Source: Skermanella aerolata KACC 11604 (GTDB taxonomy: Bacteria; Pseudomonadota; Alphaproteobacteria; Azospirillales; Azospirillaceae). From it: DNA of 64,000 nucleotides. The notes under the pieces are model-generated. The model saw only the letters and a list, made by a program, of their open reading frames with translations, ran no database searches and was not told the DNA's origin. The translations under genes were made by a program, and so were the position numbers. This document shows positions 1 through 8,184 of this stretch, one piece after another; position 1 is the first letter of the stretch; each line of letters starts with the position of its first letter. The stretch covers positions 1-64,000 of the forward strand of contig NZ_AVFK01000033.1 in assembly GCF_000936425.1 (NCBI RefSeq), given 5' to 3'.

Positions 1-2
1 GC

Positions 3-755
3 AACGGCTTCGCCTACACGCTCGACCGCGTGACCGGCGAGCTGCTGGTCGCCGAGAAGTACGACCCGAGCGTCAACTGGGCGACCCATGTCGACATGAA
101 GACCGGCCGTCCGGCCGTGGTCGACAAGTTCAGCACCTTCGCCAACGGCGCCGACACCAACTCCGAAGGCATCTGCCCGGCGGCCCTCGGTTCCAAGGAC
201 CAGCAGCCGGCGTCGTTCTCGCCCGACACCGGCATGTTCTACGTGCCGACCAACCACATCTGCATGGACTACGAGCCGTTCGAAGTCTCGTACAGCGCCG
301 GCCAGCCCTATGTCGGGGCCACGCTGTCGATGTACCCGGCGCCGAACTCGCACGGCGGCATGGGCAACTTCATCGCCTTCGACGCCACCACCGGCAAGAT
401 CGTCTGGTCCAAGCCGGAAGCGTTCGCGGTGTGGAGCGGCGCCCTGACCACCAAGGGCGGCGTCGCCTTCTACGGCACGCTGGAAGGCTATCTGGTCGCG
501 GTCGACATGAAGGACGGCAAGGAGCTGTACCGCTTCAAGACCCCGTCCGGCATCATCGGCAACATCAACACCTTCGTCGCCGGCGGCAAGCAGCACATCG
601 CCGTGCTGTCGGGAATCGGCGGCTGGGCCGGTATCGGCCTGGCAGCCGGGTTGAACGACCCGCAGGCGGGCCTGGGCGCCGTCGGCGCGCACGCCTCGCT
701 CGGCCAGTACACCAACCTCGGCGGCGTGCTGACCGTCTTCACTCTGCCGGACTGA
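3..755 (+). CDS. xoxF: PQQ-dependent methanol/ethanol dehydrogenase, C-terminal part (XoxF-like, truncated by window edge)
   Basis: Open from the first bases of the window in frame 3; the N-terminal two thirds, including the active-site Asp residues that would tell lanthanide (XoxF) from calcium (MxaF) enzymes, lie outside. The visible part has quinoprotein propeller repeats: an [15 protein letters not shown] blade near the left edge, [31 protein letters not shown] and the C-terminal [14 protein letters not shown] segment typical of type I PQQ alcohol dehydrogenases. The family oxidises primary alcohols in the periplasm and passes electrons to a c-type cytochrome. Such a cytochrome is the next gene, followed by a MoxJ/XoxJ-like binding protein, which supports the XoxFGJ-type reading. 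ExaA-type ethanol dehydrogenase is the main alternative. Confidence 0.85.
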   Translation, partial: NGFAYTLDRVTGELLVAEKYDPSVNWATHVDMKTGRPAVVDKFSTFANGADTNSEGICPAALGSKDQQPASFSPDTGMFYVPTNHICMDYEPFEVSYSAGQPYVGATLSMYPAPNSHGGMGNFIAFDATTGKIVWSKPEAFAVWSGALTTKGGVAFYGTLEGYLVAVDMKDGKELYRFKTPSGIIGNINTFVAGGKQHIAVLSGIGGWAGIGLAAGLNDPQAGLGAVGAHASLGQYTNLGGVLTVFTLPD

Positions 756-771
756 TCCGCTGAAGGATCAG
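752..771 (+). other. Small hairpin over the stop codon of the PQQ dehydrogenase gene
   Basis: CTGATCC (752-758) pairs with GGATCAG (765-771) around a 6-base loop and overlaps the TGA stop at 753-755. No U-tract follows, so it is more likely an mRNA 3'-end or processing structure than a strong terminator. A second, imperfect GC-rich hairpin lies at about 848-878, before the cytochrome gene. The rest of the 150-base gap shows nothing clear. Confidence 0.35.
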
Positions 772-905
772 CCGAAAGGCCCGCGCTTCGCCCTTGTGAC
801 AGGGCGGAGCGCCGCTTGAACAAGACGATGATTTGAGAAAACTCCCGGTGTTCCCGTCCCTCCGCGGGCGGGGACACCGGCCTGCTTTACCGGATACTGA
901 TTGCC

Positions 906-1352
906 ATGAACTTTTCCAGCCTTACGCGGGTCGTGACTGCCGGCGCCGCCTGTCTCTTCCTCGCTGCCGGAACCCTCCACGCCCAGGAGGCCGAAAAAGA
1001 AACGGACCCTTACGACAAGCCCTATATCGTCGAAGACGGCAAAGTCGATCAGGGAACTTACAACGGCTTTCGACGCTACCACTCTTCCTGCCACGTCTGC
1101 CACGGGCCGGACGGCCTTGGCGGCTCCTTTGCGCCTGCGCTGGTCGATTCGCTGAAGGTGCTCGACTACGACAAGTTCACGGAGATCATCGCCAACGGCA
1201 AGTCCGAAAAGGGCGCCAGCGGCCAACGCGTGATGCCGTCCTTCGGCACCGATCAGAACGTCATGCTGCATGTCGCGGATATCTACGGCTACCTGAAGGC
1301 GCGCTCCGACGGGAAGATCGATCGCGGCCGGCCCGAAAGAATCAAAAAGTGA
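906..1352 (+). CDS. Exported c-type cytochrome of the methanol-metabolism-related family
   Basis: 148 residues. A Sec signal peptide (about 1-26, ending LHAQ) precedes one haem-binding CHVCH motif at 62-66. The segment GPDGLGGSFAPAL follows it, and a candidate axial Met lies in RVMPSF (Met110). The fold is a small monohaem class I cytochrome c; the sequence resembles the c-type cytochromes found beside PQQ alcohol dehydrogenases (XoxG/PedF-like role). It would accept electrons from the upstream quinoprotein in the periplasm. The ATG at 906 gives a complete signal peptide; the ribosome-binding site is weak. It lies 28 bases upstream of the binding-protein gene on the same strand, so co-transcription is likely. 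Confidence 0.87.
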   Translation: MNFSSLTRVVTAGAACLFLAAGTLHAQEAEKETDPYDKPYIVEDGKVDQGTYNGFRRYHSSCHVCHGPDGLGGSFAPALVDSLKVLDYDKFTEIIANGKSEKGASGQRVMPSFGTDQNVMLHVADIYGYLKARSDGKIDRGRPERIKK

Positions 1353-1380
1353 CGCTGATAGCGTCACGGAGGTCTGACCC

Positions 1381-2211
1381 ATGCTGGCAAAATCCTGGAT
1401 AATCGCGGCCGCCGCCTTCCTAACGGCCGGAACCGTGGCGGTCGGCACGGCCGACGCGGCTGAATTCGTGAAGCCCGATGCTCTTCGCGTCTGCGCCGAT
1501 CCCAACCTCCTGCCCTTCTCCAACGACAAGCTGGAAGGGTTCGAGAACAAGATCGCCGCCATGATCGGCGAGGAACTGGGCGTTCCCGTCGTCTATACAT
1601 GGTGGCCGCAGACGATCGGCTTCGTTCGCAGTACGCTGCGCGCCCGCAAATGCGACATCGTCATGGGGGCGGCATCGGGCGAAGGCCTGATGCAGAACAC
1701 CAATCCCTATTACCGGTCGGTCTACAGCCTCGTATATCGGGAAGGCGCCGGTCTCCAGGCCAAGTCGGTCGGCGATCCGGCCTTGCGCGACCTGCGTTTC
1801 GGCATCGTCACCAAGACGCCCGGCGCCACCGTCGTGACCATGAACAAGATCACCAGGCTGGAGCCCTACGAACTCGACATCGACACCCGGCAGGACAACC
1901 CGGCCCGCCGCGCGATCGAGGATGTCGGAACTGGCAAGACCGACGCCACCGTCATCTGGGGTCCGATCGCCGGCTACTTCGCTTCGCTTCAGCCGACCAA
2001 GCTGGCGGTCGTCCCGCTGGTTGACGAGAAGGGCACCAGACTGGACTTCTCCATCACGATGGGGGTCCGGGGAGAGGAGCCGGAGTGGAAGCACTGGCTG
2101 AACGACTTCATCGCGCGCCGCCAGGGCGACATCGACGCGGTGCTGGCTCAGTACCATGTGCCGCTGCTGTCCTCCAATGGCAAGTTGCAGTCCGCCAGCG
2201 TAGCGCAGTGA
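1381..2211 (+). CDS. Quinoprotein dehydrogenase-associated periplasmic substrate-binding protein (MoxJ/XoxJ-like)
   Basis: 276 residues with a signal peptide (about 1-27) and an ABC-type solute-binding fold. LRVCADPNLLPFSN opens the mature domain, and GFENKIAAMIGEELGVPVVYTWWPQ and RKCDIVMGA follow, as in family 3 binding proteins. No permease or ATPase gene is nearby. Family knowledge: homologues encoded next to PQQ methanol dehydrogenases (MoxJ, XoxJ) act with the dehydrogenase rather than in transport, probably as an activation or assembly factor. GGAGG stands 7 bases before the ATG. The stop overlaps the GTG start of the next gene by four bases (GTGA), so the two are translationally coupled. 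Confidence 0.87.
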   Translation: MLAKSWIIAAAAFLTAGTVAVGTADAAEFVKPDALRVCADPNLLPFSNDKLEGFENKIAAMIGEELGVPVVYTWWPQTIGFVRSTLRARKCDIVMGAASGEGLMQNTNPYYRSVYSLVYREGAGLQAKSVGDPALRDLRFGIVTKTPGATVVTMNKITRLEPYELDIDTRQDNPARRAIEDVGTGKTDATVIWGPIAGYFASLQPTKLAVVPLVDEKGTRLDFSITMGVRGEEPEWKHWLNDFIARRQGDIDAVLAQYHVPLLSSNGKLQSASVAQ

Positions 2212-2771
2212 CGATCCGGCCGGCCGCCGCCCTGTTCGCGGCGGCCTTTCTTCTGGCGGCGGCCTTGCTTCCCGGAATGTCCTCCTCCGGCTCCGCCGCC
2301 GAGTACCGGATGTCGGACTACCGCTCGCCCACCCCGGCGACCGTTCCCGGCGCCCGGACGGTCACGACGGGCGAGGTGGAGGAGCTGGTGCGGAACGGGG
2401 AGGCCGTCCTGATCGACGTCTACCCTGCCCCTCCCCGCCCAGCCGGCCTTCCCGCCGACTCCGTCTGGATACCGAAGGCGCGCGACACCATCCCCGGAGC
2501 CGTCTGGCTGCCCAATACCGGCTACGGCGCCCTGCCCGACGGCATCGAAGCGTATTTCCGCGACAACCTCCAGCGCCTCACGGACGGCCGGCACGACCGT
2601 CCGCTGGTGTTCTTCTGCGAACCCGCCTGCTGGATGTCGTGGAACGCGGCGCTCCGGGCAGTCGAATACGGCTACAGCACGGTGCTTTACTACCCGGAAG
2701 GCGCCGCAGGCTGGGAAAAGGCCGGGCTGAAGCTCGCCCCACTCCGGCCGGTGCCAGTTGGGGTTCCTTAA
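2208..2771 (+). CDS. PQQ-catabolism-associated rhodanese-like CxxxCW protein
   Basis: 187 residues from the GTG that overlaps the upstream stop. This start gives a clean signal peptide (VTIRPAAALFAAAFLLAAALL), whereas the frame upstream of it reads antisense-like Arg/Pro-rich residues. The mature part has a rhodanese-like layout: GEVEELVRNGEAVLIDVYP, IPGAVWLPN, then RPLVFFCEPACWMSWNAALRA. The Cys pair plus Trp marks the family found with quinoprotein alcohol dehydrogenases (often named CXXCW, with a three-residue spacer in practice). It may handle thiol or persulfide chemistry or cytochrome/PQQ maturation in the periplasm; the exact role is unknown. Confidence 0.83.
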   Translation: MTIRPAAALFAAAFLLAAALLPGMSSSGSAAEYRMSDYRSPTPATVPGARTVTTGEVEELVRNGEAVLIDVYPAPPRPAGLPADSVWIPKARDTIPGAVWLPNTGYGALPDGIEAYFRDNLQRLTDGRHDRPLVFFCEPACWMSWNAALRAVEYGYSTVLYYPEGAAGWEKAGLKLAPLRPVPVGVP

Positions 2772-2796
2772 GGTGCCGGGGCTCCCGAAGGTGCCG

Positions 2797-3429
2797 TCAT
2801 TCCATATGGCTGGCGATGGTCCGCGCCAGGGTGCCCAGCCGCCGCTCGACGATCACGGGCTGCTCGCACAGAGCGCCCAGCGAGCGCTGGCGTTCCTCGA
2901 TGATGCGGCGCTGCCACCCGAGCTGTTCGGTCAGTTCCTTCATTTTCGCCGTATCCTGGGGCTGCGCCGCGCGGACGCGGTCGAGCTCCCCGAGGGTGGC
3001 GTTCATATTGCGGAGCTGTTCCTGCTGGGCGCGGGAAAATCGGCGGATGCCGTCGATTGCCTTGCCCCGCGTCCGGTTCGCCTCGTCGAAAATCCCGGCG
3101 AACAGCATGGTCAGCGTCTGTTCGCGGTTGTCCTTGAGCGATTCGGCGAAGCTGTCCAGCGCCTGGGTCGCCTCCTCTTCCGGCACGGAGCGGGAAACCG
3201 CCCGCGTCGCAAGGGACGCCACGTCATGGTTATCCGTCCAGGTCTTGAGGTAGTCGTCGATCGGAGGGCCGGCCCAGATCGACGCCGCCGAAAGCGTCGG
3301 CACGAACACCTGGACGCACGGCCAGTCCGGCGGCGTCTCGACGCGAGGCTGAGCCCCGGCAAACCCCGTGAGTGCCGTCAGGACGATCGTCGAGGACAGG
3401 AGAGGCCTGATGGTACGCCAGAAACGCAT
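2797..3429 (-). CDS. Exported protein of unknown function from a PQQ dehydrogenase cluster
   Basis: 210 residues from ATG 3429 (a TTG four codons upstream is less likely). The signal peptide ends near FAGAQ. The mature N-terminus has DWPCVQVFVPTLSAASIWAGPP, with one Cys and a Trp. The remainder is charged and helical, with a probable coiled coil in RRFSRAQQEQLRNMNATLGEL and an RRIIEERQRSLGALCEQP region holding the only other Cys. I do not recognise an enzymatic motif. Similar exported proteins occur beside PQQ alcohol dehydrogenase genes, so a structural or assembly role in the periplasm is a reasonable guess. It is transcribed toward the rhodanese gene (convergent) and diverges from the next gene. 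Confidence 0.72.
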   Translation of the reverse strand: MRFWRTIRPLLSSTIVLTALTGFAGAQPRVETPPDWPCVQVFVPTLSAASIWAGPPIDDYLKTWTDNHDVASLATRAVSRSVPEEEATQALDSFAESLKDNREQTLTMLFAGIFDEANRTRGKAIDGIRRFSRAQQEQLRNMNATLGELDRVRAAQPQDTAKMKELTEQLGWQRRIIEERQRSLGALCEQPVIVERRLGTLARTIASHME

Positions 3430-3523
3430 TTCGTTCCCCAAAGTCGCTTTTGTTGTCGTTTTCCGTCGTCGCCCGCCGCAGCCGCGCAGCGTTATAGATA
3501 GTTCACAAAGGAAGTATACACCG

Positions 3524-4027
3524 ATGTCTCGCCTGATTGCGCTGCTGATAGCACTTCTGCTCCCGGTCTTTCCGGCCTATGCCGCCACCCGCGCCGCCGT
3601 CTTCGATATCGAATTGCAGGACACCAGCGGCGAGCCGAACACGCCCGCCCAGGCCGAACGCATCAAGGCCACCACGGAAGCGCTTCGCCACGAGCTTGCG
3701 AAAACCGGCAAATACGAGACGGTCGATCTGAGTGCCGACCACGATCGAATAGCCAAGCTAGGCTACCAGCGGTCTTGCGTGACGTGCTTCATGGATGTGG
3801 CCCGCGAGCGGGGCGCCGAAGTCGCCGTGTTCGGCACGGTCAACAAGATCAGCACGCTGATCCTCAGCATGGACATCAAGGTGCTGTCGGTCGAGACGGG
3901 CAAGGAGGTCGCGCGCGGCATAGCGGATATCAGGGGCGACAACGACCGCGCCTGGCTCCGGGGAATGCAGTGGCTGGTCCAGCATCGGATAGCGACTCCA
4001 GACATGGCAAGCGGCGCGCCAAAGTGA
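3524..4027 (+). CDS. Exported DUF2380/DUF3280-like protein
   Basis: 167 residues from ATG 3524, preceded by AAAGGAAG; upstream in-frame starts would destroy the signal peptide. MSRLIALLIALLLPVFPAYA is a Sec signal. The mature part begins ATRAAVFDIELQDTSGE and later has the paired Cys segment YQRSCVTCFMDVARERGAEVAVFGTVNKIS, which together resemble the DUF2380/DUF3280 family of periplasmic proteins. The CVTC pair could be redox-active or bind metal. Its place within a quinoprotein cluster suggests an accessory role. Function unknown. Confidence 0.75.
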   Translation: MSRLIALLIALLLPVFPAYAATRAAVFDIELQDTSGEPNTPAQAERIKATTEALRHELAKTGKYETVDLSADHDRIAKLGYQRSCVTCFMDVARERGAEVAVFGTVNKISTLILSMDIKVLSVETGKEVARGIADIRGDNDRAWLRGMQWLVQHRIATPDMASGAPK

Positions 4028-4076
4028 TCCTGTGGCGCGTCGCTTCCCGTGCCGGTTCGCCTGACGGCTCGGCAGC

Positions 4077-4442
4077 CTACTGCTTGGCGCCGCCCTGGGT
4101 CGTCGGTTCGGCGGGACGATCTCCGGTGCCGATGGTGCCCTGGCGCTGTGCGGGAAGCGAATTGGCGTCATCGCCCTTGGGTCCGAAGTCGAGGCCGCCA
4201 CCCTGGCTGGTCTTTCCCGTTGCGGCCTTGGCCTCGTCATCGGCGGCCGGAGCACCTGTCCCGGACAGCTTGCCGTTCTGGTTCGCCGGCTTCTCCGCAC
4301 CCTTGTCCGCACCCACGGCACCCTGACGCTCCTGCATCAGCGTCCCCGTCGGGTTGCTCTGCTGAGCCGAAGCAAGGGATGCGGCGCCGAGGGTCAATGC
4401 CGCGGCGAATGCCATCGTGACGCCTGATTTGACGAGTTTCAT
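4077..4442 (-). CDS. Small exported low-complexity protein
   Basis: 121 residues from ATG 4442, preceded by GGAGG in a perfect CCTCCGGAGG palindrome. The signal peptide is about 1-25 (ending ASLASAQQ). The mature chain is rich in Gly, Ala, Lys, Asp and Gln (for example TGTLMQERQGAVG and QRQGTIGTGDRPAEPTTQ), lacks Cys and aromatic residues and is probably disordered. I do not recognise the family. It converges on the DUF2380-like gene with 49 bases between. It may be a general envelope-stress or osmotic-stress peptide unrelated to alcohol oxidation. Confidence 0.6.
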   Translation of the reverse strand: MKLVKSGVTMAFAAALTLGAASLASAQQSNPTGTLMQERQGAVGADKGAEKPANQNGKLSGTGAPAADDEAKAATGKTSQGGGLDFGPKGDDANSLPAQRQGTIGTGDRPAEPTTQGGAKQ

Positions 4443-4557
4443 GAACTTCCTCCGGAGGTTTTTATGGTTCGCGATGGACCGCTCCATCGATATCGACAAT
4501 CAACAAGCCGCAAGCGGTTTCATCACGAACGGCCGAGTGCCGCCGCAGGCCGGATAC

Positions 4558-4566
4558 TGATATAAT
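4558..4566 (+). promoter_or_regulatory. Extended -10 promoter element
   Basis: TGATATAAT is a perfect TGnTATAAT extended -10 box, 29 bases before the ATG of the small Cys-rich exported protein. No good -35 is seen at the normal spacing, which extended -10 promoters can tolerate. Predicted transcription start near 4573. Confidence 0.45.
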
Positions 4567-4594
4567 TGGCACAAAATACCGGGAGGATACCGAA

Positions 4595-4960
4595 ATGAAG
4601 ATATCTGCCATCGCTCTGACCGCGGCGCTGATGATGGCGGCGGCTCCGGCCTTCGCCGCCGACCCCAACGACGACCCCAGCAATTATCCGACCACCGCGC
4701 GCGTCGATTACGTGATCGGCTGCATGGCGAGCAACGGACAGACGCACGAAGCGATGGAGCGCTGCTCGTGCAGCATCGACCACATCGCCAAGAACATCCC
4801 CTACAACAGCTTCGTCCAGCTCGAGACGGTCCGCAGGATGCAGGACATGCCGGGCGAGCGGGCCATGCTGTTCCGGGGCGTCGGCTGGATCAAGGACTTG
4901 CAGGACCGCTTCCGTCTGGCGCAGGTGGAAGCCGACCTGGAATGCTTCCCGGACCAGTGA
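4595..4960 (+). CDS. Small exported Cys-containing protein of unknown function
   Basis: 121 residues, with GGGAGG 11 bases before the ATG. The signal peptide is MKISAIALTAALMMAAAPAFA. The mature chain contains YVIGCMASNGQTHEAMERCSCSIDHIA and a final ECFPDQ, giving four Cys that could form two disulfides or bind a metal. No known domain is recognised. Comparable small periplasmic proteins occur in clusters with quinoprotein dehydrogenases and their cytochromes, which would make it an accessory of the same system; this is inference. Confidence 0.7.
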   Translation: MKISAIALTAALMMAAAPAFAADPNDDPSNYPTTARVDYVIGCMASNGQTHEAMERCSCSIDHIAKNIPYNSFVQLETVRRMQDMPGERAMLFRGVGWIKDLQDRFRLAQVEADLECFPDQ

Positions 4961-5052
4961 GGATGGGCGTGCCAAGTTTGTTGTCGGCAGCTGACATGCG
5001 GCTGACATAAGGCGTTCCAGTGCGTCACGTTGACATTCTCCTTCACTCCACC

Positions 5053-5175
5053 GTCATGCCAAGACTTGATCTTGGCATCTCCCGGCCGAAGCTGACGAGA
5101 GGACTTCAACTTGAAGCCCGGATTTCACCCACTCAGTTTCTGAAAGGAGATACCAAGATCAAGTCTTGGTATGAC
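5053..5175. repeat. Inverted repeat element, 29-base arms
   Basis: The left arm at 5053-5081 (GTCATGCCAAGACTTGATCT...) and the right arm at 5147-5175 are reverse complements at 27 of 29 positions, separated by about 65 bases. Each arm also contains an internal mirror-like CCAAGACTTGATCTTGG. It lies between convergent genes. Elements of this type are commonly dispersed in alphaproteobacterial intergenic regions (palindromic or MITE-like elements). No coding potential seen. Confidence 0.75.
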
Positions 5176-5215
5176 GAAAATAGAGCGGACGGCCTGAGTT
5201 AACGCCTATGGTAGC

Positions 5216-6094
5216 TCAGCTCGCCGGCTGCGGGATAACCTGCCAGTCCCCCGTATAGGTCTGGTCCTTGCTGTCCACCACCTCAGCCTTCAAGTCCCCC
5301 GCCGCCTTGGGCGTGAAGGTGAAGTGCAGGCTGGGGTCTTCGCTCAACGAGATGTCGGTTTCCACGTCCATGACAGGCTGTCCGGCGTAGCTGACCTTGA
5401 TCGAGCGGATGAAATAGGGCGGCACATAGGTGCGCGAGATCTGGTCGAACTGCATGCCGCTGTGGTTCGGATGGCTGACCAGCAACTGGGCCGTGACGTC
5501 GCCGCCAACCGGCACCGACTGCGGCAGGTTCAGCTTCATCTTGCCGAGCCTCGCCATCGCCTGTTCCGGGTTCTTCATGGCGGGCGCCGAGCAGCCGCCG
5601 GCCGCCTTGACGTAGCGCTCGGCGCTGAACAGCCGGCCGTCGGTCGTTTCCGCCACGGCATGGATCAGCGTGTATTCGTTGACGCGAACCCGCGTGCCGA
5701 TGCTCAGGTTCCTGTGGCCGGTGCCGGCGGCCTCGTCGTGGAGATGGAACTTGCCGGCTAGCGGCACCGGGTTGCCGTCGATCAGCAGTGTCAGCGTCTT
5801 GATCGACCAGCCGGCATCGGCCGGCAGCGCCGCCTTGACGGTTACCGGCACCAGCGCCGCGTCCTGCGCGCGGTAAGGCGCATCGAGCGACAGGAACGCG
5901 CTGCCGTCCTCGATCGTCCGGCCTGGGAAGTAGACCTCGCGAACGGCGTCCCAGCGCTCGTAGTCGTCGGGCTTGGCGTCGCCCTGCTTCTGGGAGGTGG
6001 ACTCTTTCGGGGAATTAAGCTGGGCCGAAGCGATGCCGCAGGACAGCACCAAGGCGGCCACCGTAACGGTCAGTCGTTTCACTGTTGTGGACAT
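5216..6094 (-). CDS. Quinoprotein dehydrogenase-associated SoxYZ-like carrier protein
   Basis: 292 residues; GGAGG precedes the ATG and a signal peptide spans about 1-24. The N-terminal half is SoxY-like (FPGRTIEDGSAFLSLDAPYRAQDAALVPV), ending in KAAGGCSAP with Cys168 at the place of the sulfur-carrier swinging arm. The C-terminal half is SoxZ-like (MQFDQISRTYVPPYFIRSIKVSYAGQPVM). Fused SoxYZ relatives are known partners of PQQ dehydrogenase clusters, and the neighbouring hydrolase gene belongs to the SoxH-related family that accompanies them. The carried group in this setting is unknown. The Cys is followed by SAP rather than the GG of canonical SoxY. Confidence 0.88.
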   Translation of the reverse strand: MSTTVKRLTVTVAALVLSCGIASAQLNSPKESTSQKQGDAKPDDYERWDAVREVYFPGRTIEDGSAFLSLDAPYRAQDAALVPVTVKAALPADAGWSIKTLTLLIDGNPVPLAGKFHLHDEAAGTGHRNLSIGTRVRVNEYTLIHAVAETTDGRLFSAERYVKAAGGCSAPAMKNPEQAMARLGKMKLNLPQSVPVGGDVTAQLLVSHPNHSGMQFDQISRTYVPPYFIRSIKVSYAGQPVMDVETDISLSEDPSLHFTFTPKAAGDLKAEVVDSKDQTYTGDWQVIPQPAS

Positions 6095-6139
6095 GGCGCT
6101 TTCCTCCGGTTTGTCTTTGCAGATTATTTGGTTATTCCG

Positions 6140-7087
6140 CTATTCCCATTCCAGCGCCGCGAACACGGTAACCGCATTGCGCGGGTTGTCTTCGTCGAAC
6201 AGGCGCCAGAGGCTCCGCTGGGACGAGGCGGCCTGTTCGGCAGCCTGTTCGATGGTGCCGCCCCGCTTCTGGATCCCGCGGATATCGTCGATCAGGACCG
6301 TAAGGTAGCGCCGCTGCGGCTCCAGCGCCTGCGGCCAGGGCGCCGACGCCGGACCGTGGCCCGGAACGACACGCGCCGCCGGCAGTGCTGCCAGCCGGTC
6401 CATCGCCTTCCGCCAGCCCAGCGCATCGCCGTCGATGGTCGGCAGGCGGTCGAGAAAGACCAGATCGCCGGCGAACAGGGTTGCCGTCGCGGTATCCAGC
6501 ACGGTTAGATCGTTGTTGGTATGGGCGGGCGCCCAGGCGGTCACTTCGATCACGCGGCCACCTCCCAGGTCGAGCCGAAGGGGCACTCCGGGGGGCGGTT
6601 CGACCGTCTGGCCGGGAGCGGCCAATGTAGCGCCGCGTGCTTCGTCCGTACCCAAATCTTCTTCAAGCCGGCGTTGATAGCCGTCGGCCCGCGCCATCAG
6701 CGCGGACAGGAAGTTCGAGTGGGCGACGAAAACAGGGCGGTCCTCCGCGAAGGCCGCGTTGCCGAAGATGTGGTCGGGATGCATGTGCGTGTTGACGACG
6801 TAGCGGATCGGCAAATCGGTCCGCTGCCGGATCGCCTCGCGCAGACCTTTGCCGATACTGGGCGAATTACCGGTATCGACTACGGCGACGGCTTCCGAAC
6901 CCACGATGAAGCCCAGATTTGAAATATCGCCGCGATTATTACCATCGGCGTATTGCGGAACACCGGCATGGACAAAAATGCCAGGAGCTACCTCATCCAC
7001 GGCAAGCGGCTCCGCCAGCGTGGGGGTGGTGGCACCTATCCATAAGAGGGTGATAGTCGCAAGCACGATCCTCATGCTAAGAACCAT
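6140..7087 (-). CDS. Quinoprotein relay system metallo-beta-lactamase-fold hydrolase (SoxH-related)
   Basis: 315 residues. The N-terminal signal or anchor is ILATITLLWIGATTPTLA (the start could also be ATG 7075). The metal site of the metallo-beta-lactamase fold is present: THMHPDH with His101, His103, Asp105 and His106, then a His in WAPAHTNND, Asp in LFAGDLVFL and His in VVPGHGPAS. This set is complete for a dinuclear zinc hydrolase. It lies 45 bases upstream of the SoxYZ-like gene in the same direction, so the two are likely one operon. It probably acts on the carrier in the periplasm, as proposed for SoxH-type proteins. Confidence 0.87.
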   Translation of the reverse strand: MVLSMRIVLATITLLWIGATTPTLAEPLAVDEVAPGIFVHAGVPQYADGNNRGDISNLGFIVGSEAVAVVDTGNSPSIGKGLREAIRQRTDLPIRYVVNTHMHPDHIFGNAAFAEDRPVFVAHSNFLSALMARADGYQRRLEEDLGTDEARGATLAAPGQTVEPPPGVPLRLDLGGGRVIEVTAWAPAHTNNDLTVLDTATATLFAGDLVFLDRLPTIDGDALGWRKAMDRLAALPAARVVPGHGPASAPWPQALEPQRRYLTVLIDDIRGIQKRGGTIEQAAEQAASSQRSLWRLFDEDNPRNAVTVFAALEWE

Positions 7088-7193
7088 AATGGATCACGGG
7101 CTCTTGTAAAACTCCTGATGAGAAAAAGGGCAACAAATAGCCCGGCTATACTGCACCTGCGAAGAAACTACATTAAGTGGAGGAAGCAAAGAG

Positions 7194-8165
7194 ATGCTCA
7201 CCTATACTCGCCTGATTTTGACCTCGGCGCTTCTGGCTTCGTTCAGCCTGCCGGTCCAGGCCGAGACCGTTTATGTTTCCAACGAGAAAGATAACTCGGT
7301 TTCCGTGATCGACGGAGAGTCGCTGAAGGTAACCTCGACCATCAAGACCGGCCGCCGTCCGCGCGGCATCGTCCTGAGCGAAGACATGACCAAGCTCTAT
7401 GTCTGCATCGGCGACGACAACCGGGTCGACGTGATCGACCTCAAGACCGGCAAGGTGGTCGACCGCCTGCCCTCCGGCCCCGACCCCGAGCTGATGGCGC
7501 TGCATCCCGACGGCCACCACCTGTATATCGCCAACGAGGACGATAACATGGTGACGGTGCTGGACATCGACAGCAAGAAGGTGCTGAACGAGATCCAGGT
7601 CGGCGTGGAACCGGAAGGCATGGGCATCAGCCCGGACGGCAAGCTGCTGGTCAACACGTCCGAAACCACCAACATGGCCCACTTCATCGACACCGACAGC
7701 CGAGAAATCATCGGCAACGTCCTGGTCGACAGCCGCCCGCGCGTCGCGGAGTTTACCCCCGACAACAAGCATGTCTGGGTATCGGCTGAGATCGGCGGCA
7801 CGGTCAGCGTGATCGACAGCGCCGAGAAGAAGGTGATCCACAAGATCCGCTTCGAGATCCCCGGCGTTTCCGCCGACGCGATCCAGCCGGTCGGCGTCAA
7901 GATCACCAAGGACGGCAAGCGGGCCTTCGTGGCGCTCGGCCCGGCCAACCGGGTCGCCGAGATCGACCCGGCGACCTACGAGGTGAAAAAGTATTATCTG
8001 GTCGGCCAGCGCGTCTGGAACATGGCGCTGGGGCAGAACGAGACCCGGCTCTACACCACCAACGGCGTCAGCAGCGACGTGTCGGTGATCGACCTGGCAT
8101 CGGAAAAGGTCGTCAAGTCGCTGAAGGTCGGCCGGGCGCCCTGGGGCGTCGTGGTCAAGCCGTAA
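7194..8165 (+). CDS. PQQ-associated YVTN-type beta-propeller protein
   Basis: 323 residues with a signal peptide (1-23) and GGAGG ahead of the ATG. About seven repeated blades of the YVTN type are visible, such as ETVYVSNEKDNSVSVID, LYIANEDDNMVTVLD, and VWVSAEIGGTVSVID. The chain ends with WGVVVKP. Such proteins form a seven-bladed propeller and are regularly encoded with quinoprotein alcohol dehydrogenases, where a scaffold or ligand-binding role is suspected. It is transcribed divergently from the SoxH-like/SoxYZ-like operon across a 106-base intergenic region, which probably carries promoters for both. Confidence 0.88.
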   Translation: MLTYTRLILTSALLASFSLPVQAETVYVSNEKDNSVSVIDGESLKVTSTIKTGRRPRGIVLSEDMTKLYVCIGDDNRVDVIDLKTGKVVDRLPSGPDPELMALHPDGHHLYIANEDDNMVTVLDIDSKKVLNEIQVGVEPEGMGISPDGKLLVNTSETTNMAHFIDTDSREIIGNVLVDSRPRVAEFTPDNKHVWVSAEIGGTVSVIDSAEKKVIHKIRFEIPGVSADAIQPVGVKITKDGKRAFVALGPANRVAEIDPATYEVKKYYLVGQRVWNMALGQNETRLYTTNGVSSDVSVIDLASEKVVKSLKVGRAPWGVVVKP

Positions 8166-8184
8166 GCATCTCCGGCGGCATTCC

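Noticed and set aside
848-878. Terminator between the PQQ dehydrogenase and cytochrome genes
   Set aside because: The stem is imperfect and no U-tract follows; the two genes are probably still co-transcribed, so it is mentioned only as a structure.
5053-5175. CRISPR-like repeat
   Set aside because: Only two arms, in inverted orientation, with no unit-spacer periodicity and no cas genes. The 21-bp tandem repeats at 21285 are coding and have no spacers.
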